Part shown: piece after piece, positions 1-7,126 of the stretch | Numbering within the stretch: the stretch's first letter is position 1 | Layout of the letters: each line of letters opens with the position of its first letter | Assembly (NCBI GenBank): GCA_008017255.1 | Contig: SSHD01000115.1 | Span: 1 to 10,236 of the forward strand | From: Acinetobacter sp. | GTDB lineage: Bacteria > Pseudomonadota > Gammaproteobacteria > Pseudomonadales > Moraxellaceae | DNA: 10,236 bases | Direction of reading: 5' to 3' | The notes under the pieces: generated by a model | Database searches by the model: none | Told to the model about the DNA's origin: nothing | Seen by the model: only the letters and a program-made list of their open reading frames with translations | Position numbers and translations under genes: made by a program

Positions 1-1416
1 AAGCTGATAAAAGTGCCAGAAATGCGCCGTATTAAACATATTCACTTTGTCGGTATCGGCGGAGCGGGCATGTGTGGTATTGCCGAAGTGTTGAGCAACC
101 AAGGCTACAAAGTGTCGGGTTCAGACATTAAAGCCTCAAAAACCACCGCGCAGCTCGAAGCCAATCATATTAAGGTCTATATTGGGCATAGCGCAGACAA
201 TATTCAAAACGCCGATGTGTTGGTGGTGTCTACCGCAATTGACCCTGAAAATCCGGAAATTAAAGCGGCAATTGAACAGCGCACGCCAATTGTGCGCCGT
301 GCGGAAATGTTGGGTGAGTTAATGCGTTATCGACATGGTATAGCCGTGGCAGGAACGCATGGTAAAACCACCACCACCAGTTTACTCACCACCATGTTGG
401 CAGAAGAAAACCTCGACCCGACCTATGTGATTGGCGGTTTGTTGAATAGTACTGGGGTCAATGCCGCGCTTGGTGAAAGCCGTTTTATTGTGGCAGAAGC
501 CGATGAATCGGATGCTTCATTTTTGTATTTACAGCCCATGGCAGCGATTGTCACGAATATTGATGCCGACCACATGGACACTTACGAAGGCAGCTTTGAC
601 AAGTTAAAAGACACCTTTATTCAGTTTTTACATAACTTGCCATTTTATGGTTTGGCGGTGGTCTGTGGCGATGATGCCAATATCCGTGAAATTATGCCGC
701 GCGTTGGTCGTCCAGTCATCACCTATGGTTTTAACGAAGACAATGATGTACGTGCGGTTGAGGTTGATCAAGACGGCATGCAGTCACACTTTACCGTGTT
801 GCGTAAAGATCGTGAGCCGCTGCGGGTGACCATTAATCAACCCGGTTTACATAATATTTTAAATGCGCTGGCAGCGATTGGTGTTGCGACCGATGAAGGT
901 GTGTCTGACGGTGCGATTTGTCGTGCCCTTGCTGGCTTTAGCGGCGTAGGGCGTCGCTTTCAAGTGCAAGGTGAATTTGCTGTTGGTGACGGTGTGGTGA
1001 AATTGGTGGATGACTATGGGCATCATCCTAAAGAAGTGGAAGCCACCATTAAAGCGGCGCGCGCCAGTCATCCTGACCGTCGTTTGGTGATGTTATTCCA
1101 ACCGCATCGTTATAGCCGTACGCGTGACTGTTTTGATGACTTTGTTGAGGTGCTCTCGCAGGTCGATCAGCTGTTGTTGTTGGAAGTCTACGCCGCAGGT
1201 GAAAAACCCATTGTCGGCGCAGACAGTCGTACTTTAGCGCGCAGTATTCGTTTGCGTGGCGAGGTGGAACCGATTTTGGTCGATCCTGTTGATGGCAATT
1301 TGGCTAATGTATTGCAAAATGTGTTACAAGCCAATGACCTGTTACTTACACAAGGTGCGGGTAATGTTGGAGCAATTTCGCTAGAATTGGCGCAACATCA
1401 CTTATATGCAAAATAG
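1..1416 (+). CDS. murC: UDP-N-acetylmuramate--L-alanine ligase MurC, 5' end missing
   Basis: MurC is the cytoplasmic ATP-dependent ligase that adds L-alanine to UDP-MurNAc, the first amino acid of the peptidoglycan stem peptide. The frame is open from base 1 and reads [10 protein letters not shown] before the conserved core, so the gene starts upstream of the window. GTG at 13 and ATG at 22 are in frame but look internal, since Acinetobacter MurC as I recall it carries a short extension with this same stretch. Visible motifs are GIGGAGMCG (N-terminal nucleotide-binding-like domain), the ATP P-loop GTHGKTTTT at about bases 352-378, EADESD and NIDADHMD of the central domain, then DDYGHHP at about 1009-1029 and FQPHRYSRT of the C-terminal domain. 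The 471 codons present are close to full length. It ends TAG, 115 nt before ddl, and is probably cotranscribed with it. No murB lies between murC and ddl, as in Pseudomonas. Confidence 0.96.
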   Translation, partial: KLIKVPEMRRIKHIHFVGIGGAGMCGIAEVLSNQGYKVSGSDIKASKTTAQLEANHIKVYIGHSADNIQNADVLVVSTAIDPENPEIKAAIEQRTPIVRRAEMLGELMRYRHGIAVAGTHGKTTTTSLLTTMLAEENLDPTYVIGGLLNSTGVNAALGESRFIVAEADESDASFLYLQPMAAIVTNIDADHMDTYEGSFDKLKDTFIQFLHNLPFYGLAVVCGDDANIREIMPRVGRPVITYGFNEDNDVRAVEVDQDGMQSHFTVLRKDREPLRVTINQPGLHNILNALAAIGVATDEGVSDGAICRALAGFSGVGRRFQVQGEFAVGDGVVKLVDDYGHHPKEVEATIKAARASHPDRRLVMLFQPHRYSRTRDCFDDFVEVLSQVDQLLLLEVYAAGEKPIVGADSRTLARSIRLRGEVEPILVDPVDGNLANVLQNVLQANDLLLTQGAGNVGAISLELAQHHLYAK

Positions 1417-1423
1417 TTTTAGA

Positions 1424-1486
1424 AAACCCCTCCCTTGCGGAGCGTTGCTCCTCACCTTTTCATAAAGCGGGGGTTAGGGGAGATTT
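1424..1486. repeat. Inverted-repeat element in the murC-ddl spacer
   Basis: The spacer contains an AAACCCCTCCC arm at 1424-1434 and a GGGGGTTAGGGG arm at 1469-1480 followed by AGATTT, which can pair imperfectly (CCCC 1427-1430 with GGGG 1477-1480, CCC with GGG inside, a TTA bulge). Inside is a second perfect hairpin, GGAGC-GTT-GCTCC at 1439-1451. There is no T-run after either stem, so it does not look like an intrinsic terminator. The C/G-rich arms contrast with the A/T-rich sequence that follows. I infer a small dispersed intergenic palindrome of the kind common in Acinetobacter chromosomes, but only one copy lies in this window. Confidence 0.55.
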
Positions 1487-1519
1487 AAAGATTTAAAAAT
1501 TTAGAAATGAAGAAGTTTT

Positions 1520-1524
1520 AAGGA
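1520..1524 (+). promoter_or_regulatory. Ribosome binding site deciding the GTG start of ddl
   Basis: AAGGA lies seven bases before GTG at 1532. No in-frame ATG lies nearby; the first internal Met is at about residue 99, beyond essential motifs. The ATG at 1507 is in another frame. The site therefore supports the GTG start. Confidence 0.7.
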
Positions 1525-1531
1525 TATAAAC

Positions 1532-2458
1532 GTGTCAAATACTGCAAAATTCGGCAAAGTGGCTGTGTTGTTTGGTGGGAAATCGGCGGAACGTGCGGTA
1601 TCACTGGAAAGTGGACAAGCCGTATTGGATGCATTGTTGCGCTCGGGCGTGCAGGCGGAAGCATTTGATCCGCAAGATCGTAGTGTGACCGAACTGGTGG
1701 GCTATGATCGTGCTTTTATTGTGTTGCATGGTCGTGGCGGCGAAGACGGTCAAATCCAAGGTGTATTGGAGTGGTTGAATCTTCCGTACACGGGAACGGG
1801 TGTGCAAGGTTCGGCAATTGGTATGGACAAAGTCAAAACCAAACAAATTTGGCAAGGCAGTGACTTGCCAACCGCGCCGTATCGCATTATTAGCAAAAAC
1901 ACCAATTTAGACAGCGTGATTGCAGACTTAGGCTTGCCGGTGATTATTAAGCCAGTGCACGAAGGCTCAAGTGTCGGCATGAGCAAAGTCGAAAAAGCCG
2001 AAGAGTTTGCTGCGGCAATTGAAAAAGCCACCCAACACGATGCGGTGGTGATGGCAGAAAAGTGGATTACCGGACGTGAATTTACCATTTCATTTTTGAA
2101 TGGTCAGCCTTTGCCCGTGATTCGCTTACAACCGCCTGCGGATGTCGCGTTTTATGATTACGAAGCCAAATATCAACGCAACGATGTGCAATATGGTATT
2201 CCGTGTGGTCTAAGCGAAGCGGAAGAACAAAACTTACAAGCGCTGTGTTTACGTGCTTTCCAAGCGGTTGGAGCCGAAGGTTGGGGGCGGATTGACGCGA
2301 TGCAAGATCAGCAAGGCCAGTTCTGGTTGTTGGAAGTCAACACAGTACCGGGTATGACCAGCCATTCTTTGGTGCCTAAAGCGGCACAAGCAGTGGGCTA
2401 TAGTTTTGATGAGCTTTGTATTGCGATCTTAGAGCAAACATTAACTGAGTCGGTCTAA
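1532..2458 (+). CDS. ddl: D-alanine--D-alanine ligase (DdlB type)
   Basis: This cytoplasmic ATP-grasp ligase joins two D-alanines to make the dipeptide that MurF adds to the peptidoglycan precursor; it is the target of D-cycloserine. The protein has 308 residues, normal for DdlB. It shows FGGKSAERAVSLESG at 14-28 with the substrate-binding Glu at 20, HGRGGEDG at 66-73, the ATP-grasp lysine and glycine-rich loop KPVHEGSSVGMSK at 140-152, the omega-loop FYDYEAKY at 207-214, RIDAM at 253-257, and LLEVNTVPGMTSHS at 266-279 with metal and D-Ala ligands. The tyrosine-rich omega-loop is typical of D-Ala-D-Ala rather than D-Ala-D-lactate ligases. The start is GTG with AAGGA seven bases upstream. It lies downstream of murC and only 6 nt ahead of ftsQ, so it belongs to the dcw operon. 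Confidence 0.97.
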   Translation: MSNTAKFGKVAVLFGGKSAERAVSLESGQAVLDALLRSGVQAEAFDPQDRSVTELVGYDRAFIVLHGRGGEDGQIQGVLEWLNLPYTGTGVQGSAIGMDKVKTKQIWQGSDLPTAPYRIISKNTNLDSVIADLGLPVIIKPVHEGSSVGMSKVEKAEEFAAAIEKATQHDAVVMAEKWITGREFTISFLNGQPLPVIRLQPPADVAFYDYEAKYQRNDVQYGIPCGLSEAEEQNLQALCLRAFQAVGAEGWGRIDAMQDQQGQFWLLEVNTVPGMTSHSLVPKAAQAVGYSFDELCIAILEQTLTESV

Positions 2459-2464
2459 CTATTT

Positions 2465-3322
2465 ATGGCTCAACTTCCTGCATCCATGCGTCGTAAAACA
2501 CGACCAGCCATTAGCTCAATACACGACAAACCGCCTTCACCAAAGCAAAGAATGGTGAATGTGGGTGGTTGGGCATTGTTGATGGTGGCGTTTGCAGTGT
2601 TGGGCATTGGGCTGTATGGCTTATATAAAGTCATGACCGATGCCACAGCGGCGCAATTGCAGGTGGTTGGAACCAGTTCGGACGTTGAAAATCGCCAGTT
2701 GGTGCAACATATTCAGCCGATTATGCTCGATAACTATTTCACTTCCGATTTGGAGCAAATCCGAGATCAGGCGTTGCAAGTGTCTTGGGTCGATCGAGTG
2801 GTGGTGTCACGTGCGTGGCCAAATAGTATTCGGGTGCGGGTTATGCCACGCCATGCCATTGCGCGGTGGGGTTCTGGACGTTTACTCAGTGATAATGGCG
2901 AAGTGTTTAGTGAAGCAGTGATCAAAACACATTCAAATTTGCCACTGTTACATGGGCCGAGCAGCCAATCTAAAATGATGATGCGCCGTTATAATGAAAT
3001 CAATCAACTGTTTCAGCCAGTCAATGTGCGTTTAAAAGAGCTGTATTTAACAGAACGTATGACATGGTTTATGCAATTTGATTCTGGTTTGCGTATTATA
3101 GTCGACCAAGATCAAACCATGACCAAGTTGCAACGCTTAAGCTACTTGGCGGAAAACGATTTAAAACCAGTGTGGTCAAAAATTTCGGCGATAGATTTAC
3201 GTTATCGCAATGGCTTGGCACTGCAATGGAAAAATGCAACAGCGCCTAAGTTAGTGAATGGTCAATTAGTTGTAACGATTGATGACACAAAGCTTGCAGG
3301 TGCAATTCAGGAAACGCCATAA
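2465..3322 (+). CDS. ftsQ: Cell division protein FtsQ
   Basis: FtsQ is a bitopic inner-membrane protein that joins FtsB and FtsL in the divisome and links early cytoplasmic to late periplasmic division proteins. The 285-residue product fits: a basic cytoplasmic tail (1-32), one membrane segment at about 33-54 (GGWALLMVAFAVLGIGLYGL), a POTRA domain from about 64 (LQVVGTSSDV) to 130 containing WVDRVVVSRAWPNSIRVRV, then the beta domain with LLSDNGEVF at 140-148 and a C-terminal part to 285. Sequence conservation in FtsQ is low, so topology and position between ddl and ftsA carry weight. The ATG lies 6 nt after the ddl stop with no good Shine-Dalgarno sequence, which suggests translation coupled to ddl. 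Nothing appears truncated. Confidence 0.95.
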   Translation: MAQLPASMRRKTRPAISSIHDKPPSPKQRMVNVGGWALLMVAFAVLGIGLYGLYKVMTDATAAQLQVVGTSSDVENRQLVQHIQPIMLDNYFTSDLEQIRDQALQVSWVDRVVVSRAWPNSIRVRVMPRHAIARWGSGRLLSDNGEVFSEAVIKTHSNLPLLHGPSSQSKMMMRRYNEINQLFQPVNVRLKELYLTERMTWFMQFDSGLRIIVDQDQTMTKLQRLSYLAENDLKPVWSKISAIDLRYRNGLALQWKNATAPKLVNGQLVVTIDDTKLAGAIQETP

Positions 3323-3385
3323 TACGTGGCTTAAAAAATAACAGGCAATCAGCCTAAACAACATTAAAGATATGGTATTGAAGTA

Positions 3386-4648
3386 ATGAGTGAAGCTATT
3401 TCCTCGGTGGTTGCGATTGATATAGGGACGCATAAAGTCTCTGTTTTAATTGGTAAAGTCCATGCGCCTGATAAAATCGAGGTCATTGGCATGGCGACTG
3501 CTCGCAACCGAGGTATGGTGAAAGGCAAAATTGTCAGTTTAGACAAGATTATTGCCGCAATTAAAAATGCCGTAGCGGAAGCGGAAGATATGGCAGAATG
3601 CCGTATTCATAGTGCATGGGTGTCCATTCCGAGCACCGAATTACAAAGTTTTTATGCCTCGGGGCGTACCCCTGTGGCAAATCACGACCATATTATTAGC
3701 ACCAATCATGTGGTGCGCGCTTTGGAGTTAGCCAAAGCCAGCCATGTTTCGCCGGACTATTATTTGGCCAGTGCCGTGCCATTGGGCTTTGAGCTTGGCG
3801 ATACTGGTGAGTGGGTACAAAACCCAGTCAATCTGACGGCGCATAGCATGACGGGTCATTATCAATTGATGATGATGCCGATTAACACCATGCAAAACCT
3901 TGATCGCGCCATGAAAGGCGCCAATATTGGGGTGGAAAAATTGGTGGTGTCGTGCTTAGCAACAGCAGAAGCCAGTTTGCTTAAAGATGAAAAAGAATAT
4001 GGGGTCTGTTTAATCGATATTGGTGCTGGTATTACCAGTATTGCGGTGTATTTAGATGGTCGTTTGGCTTTGGCTCGTACTGTGGCGCGTGGCGGTGAAA
4101 ACGTAACCCGAGATATTGCAGCGGTATTACAAACCACCACCGAAGAAGCAGAACGGCTGAAAATTTTACATGGTTGTGCAGACTTAGCTGGGGTAAAACC
4201 CGATCACATGATTCAAGTGCAAACCATTGATGGCACGCAAACTATTAGTCGTATTGAACTTGCGGACATTATCATTGCCCGTTATGAAGAAATCTTTACT
4301 CTGATTCGTGAAGAACTAGAGCATAGTGGTGCCATTCATGGTTTATATCATGGCGTGGTACTGACTGGCGATGCCTGTCAAATTGAAGGCATGGTCAATT
4401 TGGCCCGCCGTATGTTAGGCGTATCGGCGCATTTGGGCAATCCACCGGTGCAAGTCTATGCAGAGGATCAACATTTACCTGCGCTGCGCCGTTCGATGTA
4501 TGCAACTGCTGCGGGTTTGCTGATGTTTAGCCAAAGTGATTTACAAGATACGGTAGAAGAGCCTGAAGAAACGGATGATCGGAGCTTTGTCGATCGGGTG
4601 GCAAATGGTTGGAATGTGTTGAATAGCAAATTAAAAGCGATCTTTTAG
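3386..4648 (+). CDS. ftsA: Cell division protein FtsA (actin-like Z-ring tether)
   Basis: FtsA is an actin-fold ATPase that anchors FtsZ filaments to the inner membrane and recruits later divisome proteins. The 420-residue product has the phosphate-1 motif VAIDIGTHKVSVLIG at 9-23, the FtsA-specific 1C domain at roughly 84-165, the phosphate-2 motif LIDIGAGITSI at 209-219, the adenosine motif region VVLTGDACQIEG at 324-335, and a C-terminal amphipathic membrane-targeting helix, FVDRVANGWNVLNSKLKAIF, at 401-420 after an acidic linker. The adenosine motif has Asp329 where E. coli FtsA has Gly. The start ATG overlaps by one base the stop of a four-codon frame (3372-3386); the Shine-Dalgarno signal is weak. 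It lies 63 nt after ftsQ and 162 nt before ftsZ. Confidence 0.97.
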   Translation: MSEAISSVVAIDIGTHKVSVLIGKVHAPDKIEVIGMATARNRGMVKGKIVSLDKIIAAIKNAVAEAEDMAECRIHSAWVSIPSTELQSFYASGRTPVANHDHIISTNHVVRALELAKASHVSPDYYLASAVPLGFELGDTGEWVQNPVNLTAHSMTGHYQLMMMPINTMQNLDRAMKGANIGVEKLVVSCLATAEASLLKDEKEYGVCLIDIGAGITSIAVYLDGRLALARTVARGGENVTRDIAAVLQTTTEEAERLKILHGCADLAGVKPDHMIQVQTIDGTQTISRIELADIIIARYEEIFTLIREELEHSGAIHGLYHGVVLTGDACQIEGMVNLARRMLGVSAHLGNPPVQVYAEDQHLPALRRSMYATAAGLLMFSQSDLQDTVEEPEETDDRSFVDRVANGWNVLNSKLKAIF

Positions 4649-4673
4649 TGCTTATTATGTTAGGAAAAATTGT

Positions 4674-4735
4674 TAGGATGTTGTAATAGTGCATTAAGGT
4701 ACTTGACAAGCTCGGTATTATTGCACAGCATCCTA
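4674..4735. repeat. Inverted repeat in the ftsZ leader
   Basis: TAGGATGTTGT (4674-4684) and ACAGCATCCTA (4725-4735) are inverted repeats, 10 of 11 positions complementary, with the odd position a G-U pair in RNA. Between them are TAATA (4684-4688) and TATTA (4716-4720), also complementary, and the small palindrome CTTGACAAG (4702-4710). There is no T-run after the right arm, so it is not an ordinary intrinsic terminator. It may be an operator or a structured leader for ftsZ. Confidence 0.5.
4703..4731 (+). promoter_or_regulatory. Possible ftsZ promoter
   Basis: A perfect -35 box, TTGACA (4703-4708), is followed after 17 nt by CAGCAT (4726-4731), a poor -10 box with three of six consensus bases. 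It lies about 80 nt before the ftsZ start in a 162-nt spacer, where a dedicated ftsZ promoter would be expected. A second A/T-rich -10-like TATATT lies at 4789-4794 but has no matching -35. The promoter is plausible, not certain. Confidence 0.35.
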
Positions 4736-4810
4736 GACATTCGTGGTTTTAAAAATCTGGCAGCAAGCGGCTGAAGTCACTGCCATTATATATTAGGAAA
4801 TCTACAGGTC

Positions 4811-5983
4811 ATGGCATCATTTGAATATATAGAAGATGAACTAGACAATAACAACGGTCAAGCTCATTTTACCGTGTTTGGTGTCGGCGGCGGCGGCGGA
4901 AATGCTGTACAACACATGGTGCAAGCCGATATTCGTGGGGTAAAGTTTGTCTGTGCCAATACCGATAAACAAGCGCTCGATAGCATGAATGCACCGTTCA
5001 AAATCCAAATAGGCGAGCAATGTACACGTGGTTTGGGCTGTGGGGGCAAACCAGAAAAAGGTCAAGAGTCGGGCGAAGAAAGTCGTGAGTTAATTCGTCA
5101 GCATCTTGAGGGCACTGACATGGTGTTTGTCACTGCTGGTATGGGGGGTGGTACTGGTACTGGTGCTGCACCTGTCATTGCTGAAGTTGCCAAAGAAATG
5201 GGCATTTTGACTGTAGGCGTAGTGACTACACCGTTTAACTTTGAAGGACATCGCCGTAAAAAATTGGCCGAAAAAGGCATTGAAGCTTTAGAAGCGCATG
5301 TCGATTCATTGATTATCATTCCAAACCAACGCTTGCTGAGTGTATATGGTGATATTCCAATGAAAGAAGCCTATAAAAAGGCCGATGATGTATTGCTCAA
5401 TGCTGTACGCAGTATTTTTGATTTGGTGGTGAATCATGGTCACATGAACCTCGACTTCGCCGATTTAAAAACTGCGATGAGCACACGTGGTCATGCCATG
5501 ATGGGTTCAGGTGTGGGGCGTGGTGAAGACCGTGCGCGCCAAGCTGCGGAACAGGCGATTCGCAGCCCATTACTCGACAATGTCAATTTAAGCAATGCCA
5601 AAGGGGTATTGGTCAATATTACTGGTGGTGATGATATTACCGGTCGTGAAATTGACATTATTTCTGAAGTGGTCAACCAAATTGTAGACTTGGACGAAGG
5701 TGATATTTTCTACGGTACGGTATTCGATCCGGATTCACGAGATGAACTACGTGTCACTGTTGTTGCCACAGGTTTAGCGCGCAATGCGAATGATGCTGAA
5801 GTGAAAAAACGTTCCGTGCTTGCACAAAGCGCTGCGGCTGTAACGTCACAAACAAGCGCAGAGGACGAAGATGATGTGCCTGCAATTAGCAAGCGTAGCA
5901 CGGTAGAAGTTGCAGTGGGTGCAGCGCCACGTTCTTCGCCAATGAGCATTCAAGACTATTTACAGAAACAGCAACGTAAATAA
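4811..5983 (+). CDS. ftsZ: Cell division GTPase FtsZ
   Basis: FtsZ is the tubulin-like GTPase that polymerises into the Z-ring at midcell. The 390-residue product has the T1 loop [11 protein letters not shown] at 23-33, the tubulin signature [12 protein letters not shown] at 110-121, PFNFEG at 141-146, and the T7 catalytic loop [11 protein letters not shown] at 213-223. The C-terminal subdomain ends near 325, followed by an Ala/Ser/Asp-rich linker of about 50 residues and the end [16 protein letters not shown]. Two departures are visible: the T3 loop reads [11 protein letters not shown] at 74-84 rather than the common GLGAGANPEVG, and the tail lacks the E. coli-type DIPAFLR peptide. AGGAAA at 4795-4800 is a fair ribosome binding site. 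The gene lies downstream of ftsA and is followed by a terminator, so it closes the division-gene block. Confidence 0.98.
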   Translation: MASFEYIEDELDNNNGQAHFTVFGVGGGGGNAVQHMVQADIRGVKFVCANTDKQALDSMNAPFKIQIGEQCTRGLGCGGKPEKGQESGEESRELIRQHLEGTDMVFVTAGMGGGTGTGAAPVIAEVAKEMGILTVGVVTTPFNFEGHRRKKLAEKGIEALEAHVDSLIIIPNQRLLSVYGDIPMKEAYKKADDVLLNAVRSIFDLVVNHGHMNLDFADLKTAMSTRGHAMMGSGVGRGEDRARQAAEQAIRSPLLDNVNLSNAKGVLVNITGGDDITGREIDIISEVVNQIVDLDEGDIFYGTVFDPDSRDELRVTVVATGLARNANDAEVKKRSVLAQSAAAVTSQTSAEDEDDVPAISKRSTVEVAVGAAPRSSPMSIQDYLQKQQRK

Positions 5984-6001
5984 TTGCTCCATATTGTGAG
6001 C

Positions 6002-6033
6002 AAAAAGGGGTGCAAGTAATTGCGCCCTTTTTT
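6002..6033 (+). terminator. Intrinsic terminator after ftsZ
   Basis: GGGTGCAA (6008-6015), loop GTAA, and TTGCGCCC (6020-6027) form an eight-pair stem with one T-G wobble, preceded by five As and followed by six Ts (6028-6033). The A and T runs also pair, so it could act in both directions. A smaller hairpin, TTGCTC/GAGCAA (5984-5989 with 5998-6003), lies just upstream and overlaps its foot. Confidence 0.85.
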
Positions 6034-6055
6034 ATTGCAAGCAGTGCTTATTGCA
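6032..6055. repeat. Paired TTATTGCA direct repeats between ftsZ and lpxC
   Basis: TTATTGCA occurs at 6032-6039 and 6048-6055, 16 bases apart start to start, flanking the palindrome AAGCA-G-TGCTT (6039-6049). The same octamer occurs in the ftsZ leader at 4718-4725. The function is unknown; the first copy shares bases with the end of the terminator. Confidence 0.4.
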
Positions 6056-6068
6056 TCGCGAGAAAGCC

Positions 6069-6097
6069 GTGCCAAAAGCAGCCAAATATGCTAAGTT
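6069..6097 (+). promoter_or_regulatory. Possible lpxC promoter
   Basis: GTGCCA (6069-6074, four of six -35 bases), a 17-nt spacer ending in TGC, and TAAGTT (6092-6097, weak -10 but with the extended TGn motif). Because a strong terminator precedes it, lpxC should have its own promoter, and this is the best candidate I find. The start point would be near 6104, some 26 nt before the GTG codon. Confidence 0.3.
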
Positions 6098-6129
6098 AAA
6101 GCGATTTTTGTAATTCAAGTTGGCGGCAA

Positions 6130-7029
6130 GTGAAACAACGTACCCTGAAACAAGTGGTGAAAGCGAGCGGGATTGGTCTGCACAGTGGTCAAAAAGTGCT
6201 GCTTAATTTTGTTCCGCACCATATTGATGGCGGTATTGTATTTCGCCGTATCGACTTAAACCCGCCGGTAGAGATTGCGGCTAATGCGCTGCTGATTCAA
6301 GAAGCGTTTATGTGTTCCAATTTGGTCCAAGACCAGATTAAAGTCGGCACCATTGAACATGTGATGAGTGCGATTGCTGGGCTTGGCATCGACAATTTAA
6401 TTGTTGAAGTGTCAGCGTCAGAAGTGCCGATTATGGATGGTAGTGCCGGACCTTTTATCTATTTATTGATGCAAGGTGAGTTGGCAGAGCAAAATGCCGC
6501 CAAAAAATTTATTAAAATATTAAAGCCTGTTGAAGCGCTACTCGATGACAAACGGGCGATTTTCACTCCGCATGATGGTTTTCAGCTCAATTTCACTATT
6601 GATTTTGATCACCCAGCTTTTGCCAAAGAACACCAGTCTGCCAGTATAGATTTTTCTACCGAAAGCTTTGTCTATGAAGTCAGTGAAGCCAGAACTTTTG
6701 GTTTTATGAGAGACTTAGAATATCTCAAAGCCAACAATTTGGCACTCGGGGCAAGTTTGGATAATGCGATAGGGGTAGACGACAGTGGCGTAGTCAATGC
6801 CGAAGGTTTACGCTTTGCCGATGAGTTTGTACGGCATAAAATTTTAGATGCAGTGGGCGATTTATACCTACTTGGGCATCAGGTAATTGGCAAATTTGAG
6901 GGCTATAAATCGGGACATGCACTGAATAATCAGCTATTACGCAACGTGCAGAGCGACTCGAGTAGTTATGAAATTGTAACATTTAATAACGATAATGATT
7001 GTCCAATTACTTTTGTGAGTGTGACATAA
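6130..7029 (+). CDS. lpxC: UDP-3-O-acyl-N-acetylglucosamine deacetylase LpxC
   Basis: LpxC is the cytosolic Zn-dependent deacetylase that catalyses the committed step of lipid A synthesis. The 299-residue product begins [20 protein letters not shown], typical of the family. Zn ligands correspond to His77 (in GTIEHVMSA), His236 and Asp240 (in [10 protein letters not shown]); Glu76 is the catalytic acid/base candidate and His263 ([10 protein letters not shown]) the second catalytic residue. EARTFGFM at 187-193 is also conserved. The GTG start is the only option: the frame is closed by TAA at 6097 with no other start codon between. The Shine-Dalgarno sequence is weak (GGCGG). The tail ends PITFVSVT and lacks the AVLA-type end that marks E. 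coli LpxC for FtsH. Loss of lpxA, lpxC or lpxD is tolerated in some Acinetobacter strains and causes colistin resistance; here the gene is intact. Confidence 0.97.
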   Translation: MKQRTLKQVVKASGIGLHSGQKVLLNFVPHHIDGGIVFRRIDLNPPVEIAANALLIQEAFMCSNLVQDQIKVGTIEHVMSAIAGLGIDNLIVEVSASEVPIMDGSAGPFIYLLMQGELAEQNAAKKFIKILKPVEALLDDKRAIFTPHDGFQLNFTIDFDHPAFAKEHQSASIDFSTESFVYEVSEARTFGFMRDLEYLKANNLALGASLDNAIGVDDSGVVNAEGLRFADEFVRHKILDAVGDLYLLGHQVIGKFEGYKSGHALNNQLLRNVQSDSSSYEIVTFNNDNDCPITFVSVT

Positions 7030-7073
7030 GTCATTGTCTTTTCTTGGCAATGTTATAATGTAACAATGCAAAG

Positions 7074-7089
7074 TGTGATTTTTATCACA
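7074..7089. promoter_or_regulatory. CRP/Vfr-type palindrome between lpxC and dciA
   Basis: TGTGA-TTTTTA-TCACA matches the CRP consensus TGTGA-N6-TCACA exactly, with favourable AA and T flanks. It lies 45 nt after the lpxC stop and 38 nt before the dciA stop, between convergent genes. A perfect TATAAT lies at 7054-7059 on the + strand, but I find no -35 at a normal distance. A weak -10, TAAGAT (7114-7119, +), is about 35 nt from the palindrome centre. As RNA it could also form a six-pair hairpin with a TTTT loop, but no T-run follows on either strand. Confidence 0.45.
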
Positions 7090-7126
7090 TTAAATGATAC
7101 GTATTCCATGACTTAAGATAGGTAAG

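Noticed and set aside
13..24. GTG at 13 or ATG at 22 as the true start of murC
   Set aside because: The frame is open to base 1 and the upstream codons (KLIK) continue into VPEMRR as in recalled Acinetobacter MurC. No Shine-Dalgarno sequence precedes either codon, so the gene most likely starts before the window.
1750..2088. Antisense 112-codon reading frame opposite ddl
   Set aside because: It lies wholly within ddl, without a ribosome binding site or recognisable domain.
4718..4727. DnaA-box-like TTATTGCACA in the ftsZ leader
   Set aside because: The DnaA consensus is TTATNCACA; here there is one extra base, and no cluster of boxes or replication-origin context is present.
7074..7089. The TGTGA/TCACA palindrome as an intrinsic terminator for lpxC or dciA
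   Set aside because: The stem is A/T-rich and no T-run follows on either strand, so the CRP-like reading fits better, although a role in 3' processing is not excluded.
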